A DNA stretch of 43,939 nt, taken from the NCBI GenBank assembly GCA_012719955.1, contig JAAXZI010000107.1, positions 1 to 43,939 of the forward strand, read 5' to 3'. Positions 38,165-43,939 of the stretch are shown here, piece by piece. The notes beneath the pieces were generated by a model. It saw only the letters and a list, made by a program, of their open reading frames with translations, had not been told where the DNA came from and did no database searches. Source of the stretch: Phycisphaerae bacterium. Its GTDB lineage: Bacteria > Planctomycetota > Phycisphaerae > UBA1845 > PWPN01. A program made the translations under genes and the position numbers. How positions within the stretch are numbered: position 1 is the stretch's first letter; each line of letters begins with the position of its first letter.

Positions 38165-39442
38165 ATGTCCGGAAAAACGGCACGACTCAGCCATAGCCTG
38201 TACCTTGTCGGCCTGGCCCTCGGCATCGGCCTTGGAGCTTATCTCCTCCTGCGCGATGGCTCCACCGGCCACGGCAAGGCCCCGCGGGATCGCGTCGAAT
38301 GGTTTAAGGACGCGAAGTTCGGTCTGATGATTACCTGGGGCCCCGTGAGCCTCGTGGGCACCGAGATCAGTTGGTCCCGCGCCGGCCACCGCCGTGGCGA
38401 GGATAACAGCGAAGAGACGCGCGGCACAATCCCCGTCGAGGAATACGACCAGCTCTATCTCCGCTTTAATCCGACGCAGTTCGACGCGGCCCGCTATGTC
38501 CAACTGGCCCAGGCAGCCGGCGCCAAATACGTCATATTTCCCGCGAAGCACCACGACGGCTTCTGCATGTTCGACAGCGTCCTGACCGACTACAAGATCA
38601 CCAACGCCCCCATCCGGCGCGATCTGACCGCCGAATTCGTCCAGGCCTGCCACCAGGCCGGCATGCCCCTGGGAATCTACTACTCGCCGGTGGACTGGTA
38701 CCATCCGGATTATCGCACCCCCCGCCACGACCGGTACATCCAATACTTGCACGGCCAGGTCCGCGAACTCTGCACTCGCTACGGCAAGATCGACATCTTC
38801 TGGTTCGACGGCCTTTACTGGCGGGTCCAGGACTGGGACGCCGAGCGTCTCTTCAGCATCATTCGCGAACTTCAGCCCGGGGCACTGATCAACGACCGGG
38901 CCGCCTTGCCCGGCGACTTCGCCACCCTGGATACTGAAAACCGGATCGGCGAGTACAATGACCAATCGCCCTGGGAAACCTGCATGCCGCTGGGAGATCA
39001 GTGGGCCTACAAGCCCAATGATGCTCTCAAACCCGCCGCCGAATGTATCCACAACCTGGTCCGCTGCGCCGGTGCCGGCGGCAATTTCCTGCTGGGCATC
39101 GCCCCCGACTCAACGGGTTTGCTGGACCCCCGTGCCATCGAGTGTCTGGAGGAAATCGGCCGCTGGCTGGCGGCGAACGGCCGGAGCATTTATCAAACGC
39201 GCCCCGGCCCCCTCCTGCCAGACGACTGGGGCGTCTGCACCCATCGCGACAGGTCCATCTTCCTCCACGTCCTGAACCCTGACGCTCCCCTCTCTGTGCC
39301 AGCGCTTCCCCACAAGATTGTTTCGGCCGCCACGCTGACCGGCCATCCGGTGCAGTGCACCCAATCCTCGGACGCCACGCAGATCATTCTGCCGGAGGCC
39401 GCTCGCGACCCGATCGACACCATCGTCGAACTCCGCTGGTAG
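38165..39442 (+). CDS. GH29 alpha-L-fucosidase, membrane-anchored
   Basis: A 425-residue glycoside hydrolase that removes alpha-linked L-fucose from glycans. An N-terminal anchor or signal (SLYLVGLALGIGLGAYLLL) favours ATG 38165; an upstream ATG at 38090 would add 25 residues before it. GH29 features: WFKDAKFGLMITWG, PAKHHDGFCMFDS, GIYYSPVDWYHPDY and IDIFWFDGLYW with the candidate nucleophile Asp215, then EYNDQSPWETCMPLGDQWAY and GNFLLGIAPDSTGLL. The C-terminal segment is a short beta domain. It is divergent from the Gfo/Idh/MocA gene, with which it may form a glycan-use locus. The acid/base residue is not conserved widely in this family, and I do not assign it. Confidence 0.94.
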   Translation: MSGKTARLSHSLYLVGLALGIGLGAYLLLRDGSTGHGKAPRDRVEWFKDAKFGLMITWGPVSLVGTEISWSRAGHRRGEDNSEETRGTIPVEEYDQLYLRFNPTQFDAARYVQLAQAAGAKYVIFPAKHHDGFCMFDSVLTDYKITNAPIRRDLTAEFVQACHQAGMPLGIYYSPVDWYHPDYRTPRHDRYIQYLHGQVRELCTRYGKIDIFWFDGLYWRVQDWDAERLFSIIRELQPGALINDRAALPGDFATLDTENRIGEYNDQSPWETCMPLGDQWAYKPNDALKPAAECIHNLVRCAGAGGNFLLGIAPDSTGLLDPRAIECLEEIGRWLAANGRSIYQTRPGPLLPDDWGVCTHRDRSIFLHVLNPDAPLSVPALPHKIVSAATLTGHPVQCTQSSDATQIILPEAARDPIDTIVELRW

Positions 39443-39852
39443 GCTCAGCCTGATACTCCGCCTTCTCCCCCCTGCACAGCACCGAGTGCGATGCCCACCC
39501 GCCTCTGCTCCGACCGGGGATCCGTGACAGGAACGGTGACCGATTGAGCCCGAAGCAGAGCCGATTGGGTCCGAAGCGCAGCCGATTGAGCTTGAAGCGC
39601 AAGCGATTGAGCCCGAAGCGCAAGCGATTGAGCCCGAAGCGCAAGCGAGGGCCTGAAGGACTGCTGAGTGGGCTTCGCCGGCCCTCGCTTGCGCTTCGGG
39701 CTCAGAATTGGTACTTCTTCGCTCAGAATTGGTGCGTCTCCGCTCCACCGAAATTGTCACGGACCCTCCGACGGGGGCGCATGACGGGGGTGTTTCTGTC
39801 CCCGCCTCTCATCTGCTATAATCGCGATGCAAGTCGTCGCGGAGGAGTGGCA
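39443..39852. other. Repeat-containing intergenic region upstream of the glycosidase-domain gene
   Basis: Apart from the 21-bp repeats and large hairpin (39541-39703), there are two CGCTCAGAATTGGT(A/G)C-type direct repeats near 39700 and 39721 and GC-rich unique DNA. It reads open in frame with the next gene from 39544, encoding LSPKRKR repeats, but the strong ribosome site at 39841 argues that translation starts at 39853. Confidence 0.6.
39541..39703. repeat. Five 21-bp tandem repeats plus 24-bp perfect hairpin
   Basis: Five 21-bp units (39541, 39562, 39583, 39604, 39625), each starting CGATTG and containing GAAGCGCAAG-like sequence. The last unit continues into GAGGGCC, and 39630-39653 is perfectly complementary to 39680-39703 (24 bp) around a 26-nt loop. 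The unit GAGCCCGAAGCGCAAGCG is a type of repeat seen in planctomycete genomes. Confidence 0.85.
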
Positions 39853-42117
39853 ATGCGGTCAACCTCGTTATGGGTCCTTCTCGCAGGGCTGGCGGCCCTG
39901 TTCGCAACCCGGCCGGAAGTCCGGGCCGAAGAATTGGCCCCCGGCGTCACCTACTCCTTTTATCAAGCCCCCGGCCCCAACAGGGTCTACGTGGTCGCTG
40001 TGGATCGTTTCCGGGCCGAGTACAAGCTCAAAATCGGCTGGCCCCAGAAGAAGCGAAACTTCACCTCCCGCCAGACGGTCAGCACCATTGTCTCACACTA
40101 CGATCAACCGCCCGCTCATGACGTGATCGCCGCCGTGAATGCCTCCTTTTTCGGCACCACACCGGCTATCACCGGGGCGACCGCCTCAGACGGCGAAATG
40201 CTCGAACAGCCGACCGGCAGTTATGAGACTTTCCTCTTCGGCGATACGCGCCTGCCGGTTATTGTTGAGAATATCTCCCATCTCAATGGCACGGTGACCT
40301 TTGCCGATGGCAGCACCACGACGCTGCATGCCTACAACAAGGCACGGACGGCTGACACCCTGGTGGCTTACACGCCCCAGTGGGCCTCGACCACCGGAAC
40401 GGCCGGCCAAGGCGTCGAGATCATCCTCTCCGACGTCACCTACCCGATGCGCGGCGACAAAACCGTCTCCGGCATCGTTACCGCCATTCGGTCCGGATCG
40501 GCCTCGGTCAACAACGCCATCCCCGCCGGCGGCATGGTCCTGTCCGCAATTGGAGCGCCCGTCGCCACCCTCACCGCCAAAGTCTCCGTCGGCGATCGGC
40601 TCGCCATGTTCTTCGACACCAGCAACGCCAACTACAACAACGCCAACATGGCGGTCACCGGCGCGGGCTGGCTCTTGAAAAACGGGGCCGCCAACACCGC
40701 GAACTGGTCAAAACACGGCTTCGCCACCCAGCGGCATCCCCGAACCGTGCTGGCCTGGAACAGCACCCACCTGTTTCTGATGGTCTGCGACGGCCGGTGT
40801 AACGGCATCGTGGGCATGACCTTCCAGGAACTCGCCGATTTCCTCACCGGCACGCTGGGCGCGACCGACGCCATCAACCTCGACGGCGGCGGCTCGTCCA
40901 CCATGTGGGCCAATGGAACGGTCCGCAACGTACCCGCCGACAGTTGCGGTACCCAGCGGGCCGTGGCCAACGCCGTTCTGCTGGTTCGCGAGGACACCGC
41001 GACCCAGTTCCCCTTCGCCGCCCCCTTCGCACCCACCGGCCGGCTGCCCGGCTGGGACGACAAGTTCAACTACAACCCCGTCAAAACCTTCTCGCCTGCC
41101 GCCCCCAGCGGCGACGGGTACGTCCTGGAAGTGAAACCTGCCAGCGGCCTGGACTCCGTCCGCCGCGGCGACTTCGGCGACACCGACTACGCCGTGGAGG
41201 CGGACATCTACTGCGAGTACCGCCCGGACCTGGCCAGCAACGGCTACGAACGCTACTCTCTCTTCGCCCGCGACAGCGGCACCGGCGCACTGGGCAGCAC
41301 GAGCGCCCCCGGACCGGGCAACTGCTACGCGATCACCTACGACTCCGACGACGGCCGGCTCCGCGCCGCTCGTTATCTCAACGGCAGCCTCACCGACTTC
41401 CGCGATTCGAACCGGATCTATCTGACCTCCACCGCCTGGCGCCGCTTCCGCATCGAGTGCGTCGGCTCGCGCATTCGCTATCTGGTGGACGGCTCGCTCA
41501 TCGCCGACGTGACTGACGCCAATCACCCGCGCGGTTACTTCGGCATCGGCTACCAGGAGTCCTTCAGCTCCAACAGCAACATTCACGGAACCCGGGCGGA
41601 CAATTTCCGGGCCCTCCGCCTGGCCGCTCCGGACAAGGCCACGAACCCCAGCCCCGCCGATCTGGCCAGGGGCGTGACCTCGACGGTCCTGAGTTGGACC
41701 GCCGGGGCCGAAGCCACCTCGCACAACGTTTACTTCGGGACGGTCAGCCCCGGCGTCTTTCAGGGCAACCAGACCGCCACCACCTTCAACATTGGCCCGC
41801 TCGAGTTGGGCGCAACCTACTACTGGCGCATCGACGAGGTAAACGCCTACGGCACGACCACCGGCGACGTCTGGAGCTTTACCGCCCAGCGCTACATGGG
41901 CGACTGGGACAACGACGGCGACGTGGACCAGGACGACTTCGGCCGGTTCCAGGCCTGCCTCTCCGGCTTCGCAGCCCAGACCGACCCGGCCTGCGAGCGG
42001 GCCAGGATCCACCCGGTCGGCAACCCTGACGCGGACGTGGATTCTGACGATCTGGCGTTATTCCGAAACTGCATGACCGGCCCGCAGGTCAGCCCGCCGG
42101 AAACCTGCCTGGAATAA
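39853..42117 (+). CDS. Exported phosphodiester-glycosidase-domain protein with dockerin-like tail
   Basis: A 754-residue secreted protein. ATG 39853 has GGAGGAG 5 nt upstream; signal SLWVLLAGLAALFATRPEVRA. Residues about 30-375 form a NAGPA-type (phosphodiester glycosidase) domain: VIAAVNASFFG, HPRTVLAWNSTHLFLMVCDGR and the signature INLDGGGSSTMWANG with the following RAVANAVLLV. A beta-sandwich follows at about 395-600 (VEADIYCEYRP, YSLFARDSG, RRFRIECVGSRIRYLVDG), then a fibronectin III-like part (LSWTAGAEATSHNVYFGT). The C-terminus from about 682 is a dockerin/EF-hand-like pair: GDWDNDGDVDQDDF and DADVDSDDLALF. The likely job is cleavage or binding of a phosphorylated or linked glycan outside the cell; the exact substrate is unknown. 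Confidence 0.9.
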   Translation: MRSTSLWVLLAGLAALFATRPEVRAEELAPGVTYSFYQAPGPNRVYVVAVDRFRAEYKLKIGWPQKKRNFTSRQTVSTIVSHYDQPPAHDVIAAVNASFFGTTPAITGATASDGEMLEQPTGSYETFLFGDTRLPVIVENISHLNGTVTFADGSTTTLHAYNKARTADTLVAYTPQWASTTGTAGQGVEIILSDVTYPMRGDKTVSGIVTAIRSGSASVNNAIPAGGMVLSAIGAPVATLTAKVSVGDRLAMFFDTSNANYNNANMAVTGAGWLLKNGAANTANWSKHGFATQRHPRTVLAWNSTHLFLMVCDGRCNGIVGMTFQELADFLTGTLGATDAINLDGGGSSTMWANGTVRNVPADSCGTQRAVANAVLLVREDTATQFPFAAPFAPTGRLPGWDDKFNYNPVKTFSPAAPSGDGYVLEVKPASGLDSVRRGDFGDTDYAVEADIYCEYRPDLASNGYERYSLFARDSGTGALGSTSAPGPGNCYAITYDSDDGRLRAARYLNGSLTDFRDSNRIYLTSTAWRRFRIECVGSRIRYLVDGSLIADVTDANHPRGYFGIGYQESFSSNSNIHGTRADNFRALRLAAPDKATNPSPADLARGVTSTVLSWTAGAEATSHNVYFGTVSPGVFQGNQTATTFNIGPLELGATYYWRIDEVNAYGTTTGDVWSFTAQRYMGDWDNDGDVDQDDFGRFQACLSGFAAQTDPACERARIHPVGNPDADVDSDDLALFRNCMTGPQVSPPETCLE

Positions 42118-42303
42118 GCGATCCAAGCCCTGTATCCTCCCGCCTGATTCGTGTATCGTGTCGGGCGGTTGCACTTGCCCGGGTTTGACTACAGCGACCG
42201 GCCTCTGTGCCGGCCGTCGAAGCCCGCTTGACGAACCGGCCGGCGGAGACGCAAACCCCACATGCAGGCGCGAAGATTCGACCCGATTGCGGAGACCTGA
42301 AGC
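42118..42303. other. Short intergenic gap with one family C palindrome
   Basis: ACCGGCCTCTGTGCCGGCCGTCG (about 42199-42221, diverged family C unit). Upstream GGAGA before the transporter GTG. Nothing else supported. Confidence 0.5.
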
Positions 42304-43776
42304 GTGCCGGAAACACCGGTCTTGGAGGATGCAAGAACAAGGCAGAAGCCGCGTGGCCTGCTTGGTTTCTGGGCCACGGGGCCCGACGCGCCACCCCTGA
42401 CCGATCCCGACGAGATCGACCGGCTGTACCGGCAATGCCGCCGATCCGTCCTGGTTGCGATCCTGCTCGGCTACAGTTTCCTGTACACCTCCCGCCTCGG
42501 TTTCAATGTCGTGAAGAGCCATCTCATCGACGACGGCATCTTCACCACCGAGGAACTCGGCAGGATCGGCTCCGCATTTTTCTACGGCTATGCCGTGGGC
42601 CGGCTGCTCAACGGCTTTCTCGCCGATCACGCCAATCTGCGGCGCTTCTTCGCCACGGGCGTGCTGCTGTCCGCCCTGGCCAACCTCGTCATGGGCGGCA
42701 CCGCCCACCTGTGGCTCTGGACGCTCCTGTGGGGTTTGAACGGCTGGTTCCAGGGCTTCGGCGCCCCGTCCTGCATCGTGTCCATCGCCCGCTGGTTCGG
42801 CGGACACGAGCGCGGTCGGGTCTATGGGACCTGGAGCGCCGCGCACTCCCTGGGCGAAGGGCTGACCTTCGTCGGCACGGCCGCCCTGGTAACCTACTGG
42901 GCCCAGCACAGCGACCTGCTGGGGCCGGCCTGGCGGGCGGGTTTCCTGGGCCCCGGCGTGTTCTGCCTGTTTGTGGCCGTCGGCGTTTGCCTGCTGATGC
43001 GCGACCGACCGCAGGCACTCGGCCTGCCCTCGGTCGCCGAGTGGCAGAAGCCACGAAGCTTCCCTGTCGTAATGGAAACAGACAGCGGCTCGTGCGCGAC
43101 CGGCAGCGAGCGACCCGGCACGCATACGGAAAGCACTCCCAGCTTCTGGGACCAACTGCAGATCCTCAAGCTGCCGGCGGTGTGGATTGTGTGCCTGGCC
43201 AGCGCGACGATGTACATGACGCGCTACGGGCTGATCTCCTGGGGCATGTTGTACCTGCAAAAAGAGCGCGGCTTTTCGATGACCGCCTCGGGGCTGTTCA
43301 TCGGACTCAACACCGTGGCCGGCCTGGGCGGCTGCATTGCCTACGGCTTCATCTCCGACCTGCTGTTCAAAGCCCGTCGCCCCCCGGTGACCTTTCTCTT
43401 TGGCGTGATCGAAGTGCTCTCGCTGGTGGTCCTGTTCTACGTACCGCCGGGACATCCCTACCTCCTGGCCGCGGCGTTTATCGTTTACGGGTTTACGCTC
43501 AGCGGCCTGCTCGCCGTGCTCGGCGGGCTGTTCGCCGTAGACATCGTGCCCAAGCAGGTGGCCGGCGCAGCCATCGGAATTACCGGCGTGTTCAGCTACA
43601 TCGGCAGTGCCCTGCAGGAATACATCAGCGCCTACCTGCTGCACCGCGGCGAGACGATCGACGCCAACGGCGTACATCACTACGACTTCAGCGCGGCCAT
43701 CCTGTTCTGGATCGGCACGTCCGTGGTGTCGGTGATCCTGGCGGCCTCGCTGTGGCGCACGAAGGTTCGCGAGTAG
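42304..43776 (+). CDS. MFS transporter, organophosphate antiporter (OPA)-like
   Basis: A 490-residue inner-membrane carrier with about 12 helices, related to GlpT/UhpT. Clues: VAILLGYSFLYTSRLGFNVVK in helix 1, GRIGSAFFYGYAVGRLLNGFLADH (helix 2 and the typical loop), a large polar central loop (about 225-275, VMETDSGSCATGSERPG), LISWGMLYLQKERGFSMTASG, and GAAIGITGVFSYIGSALQEYIS near the end. Such carriers exchange sugar phosphates or glycerol-3-phosphate for phosphate. The start is GTG 42304 with GGAGA about 9 nt upstream. Neighbouring glycan genes suggest a sugar-derived substrate, but that is inference. Confidence 0.9.
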   Translation: MPETPVLEDARTRQKPRGLLGFWATGPDAPPLTDPDEIDRLYRQCRRSVLVAILLGYSFLYTSRLGFNVVKSHLIDDGIFTTEELGRIGSAFFYGYAVGRLLNGFLADHANLRRFFATGVLLSALANLVMGGTAHLWLWTLLWGLNGWFQGFGAPSCIVSIARWFGGHERGRVYGTWSAAHSLGEGLTFVGTAALVTYWAQHSDLLGPAWRAGFLGPGVFCLFVAVGVCLLMRDRPQALGLPSVAEWQKPRSFPVVMETDSGSCATGSERPGTHTESTPSFWDQLQILKLPAVWIVCLASATMYMTRYGLISWGMLYLQKERGFSMTASGLFIGLNTVAGLGGCIAYGFISDLLFKARRPPVTFLFGVIEVLSLVVLFYVPPGHPYLLAAAFIVYGFTLSGLLAVLGGLFAVDIVPKQVAGAAIGITGVFSYIGSALQEYISAYLLHRGETIDANGVHHYDFSAAILFWIGTSVVSVILAASLWRTKVRE

Positions 43777-43856
43777 CGATCTGGCGGCTTGTCTGCTGGC
43801 ACCGACAGGCGGTTTGGGTTAAGCTGTTGCCGCATTCACTTTCAAGGAGAACACTC

Positions 43857-43939
43857 ATGCTCGCACGGACTCCCGTCTTTTATCTGGTCTCGGCACTGTT
43901 GGCGGCATTCCTGTTGGCCGGCTGCAAACGCGAGGAAAA
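43857..43939 (+). CDS. Lipoprotein N-terminus (partial)
   Basis: ATG 43857 with AAGGAG 8 nt upstream opens a frame continuing past the window edge. The 27 visible residues are a lipoprotein signal: PVFYLVSALLAAFLLAGCKR, with lipobox L-A-G-Cys. Function unknown; probably an outer-membrane or periplasmic binding protein. Confidence 0.75.
   Translation, partial: MLARTPVFYLVSALLAAFLLAGCKREE

Noticed and set aside
39544-39852. In-frame extension of the glycosidase-domain gene encoding LSPKRKR repeats
   Set aside because: It is the 21-bp repeat array read in frame; GGAGGAG before ATG 39853 and the signal peptide fix the start.
1-43939. tRNA, rRNA, riboswitch and phage or integrase genes
   Set aside because: I looked for cloverleaf ends, conserved rRNA segments and recombinase-like proteins and saw none that I could support.

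Overview
The window looks like a chromosome segment of a GC-rich, diderm planctomycete, most likely of the Phycisphaerae type; this is inferred from style, since no marker gene or rRNA is present. The clues are: exported proteins with 'ATQPA/ATRP' linkers next to signal peptides or at C-termini, Tat-exported Gfo/Idh/MocA and aldo-keto oxidoreductases, a dockerin-like C-terminus on an exported glycosidase-type protein, lipopolysaccharide-type sugar and kinase enzymes, and many short palindromic and 7/8-bp tandem repeats between and inside genes.

Left part (1-13268), mostly minus strand: a partial gene end, a repeat-rich gap, galE, two small hypotheticals, a rhodanese/DoxX pair, a HEAT-repeat protein, a Tat aldo-keto reductase, a PpiC-type foldase, plsY coupled to a GT4 glycosyltransferase, an InaA/WaaP-type kinase, a small membrane protein and an AhbD/NirJ-like radical SAM/SPASM protein. 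The theme is envelope biogenesis plus possible heme biosynthesis.

Central part (13803-36504), all plus strand and largely start/stop-overlapping: a 22.7-kb cluster of nine multiheme c-type cytochromes (9, 8, 12, 4, 8, 8, 3, 11 and 20 heme motifs, 83 in total by eye), one large MtrB/PioB-like outer-membrane beta-barrel, and three NHL-type beta-propellers. Two cytochromes are fused to cytochrome b membrane domains, like the inner-membrane quinol oxidases of metal reducers (CbcL type). Together they could form a route from the quinone pool through periplasmic cytochromes to a porin-cytochrome conduit in the outer membrane and on to extracellular carriers. The acceptor or donor and the direction of flow cannot be read from sequence.

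A second layer of structure lies on this operon. In at least six genes, repeat DNA (palindromes, 42-bp repeats, 7/8-bp tandem repeats, a 122-bp MITE-like element) sits between the operon-coupled start codon and the hydrophobic core of the signal peptide, often with the reading frame kept open. A similar repeat block is inserted in frame in the radical SAM gene.

Right part (36622-43939): a Tat-exported Gfo/Idh/MocA oxidoreductase (minus), then on plus a GH29 alpha-L-fucosidase, an exported phosphodiester-glycosidase-domain protein with a dockerin-like tail, an organophosphate-antiporter-like MFS transporter, and the first 27 codons of a lipoprotein. This suggests glycan use.
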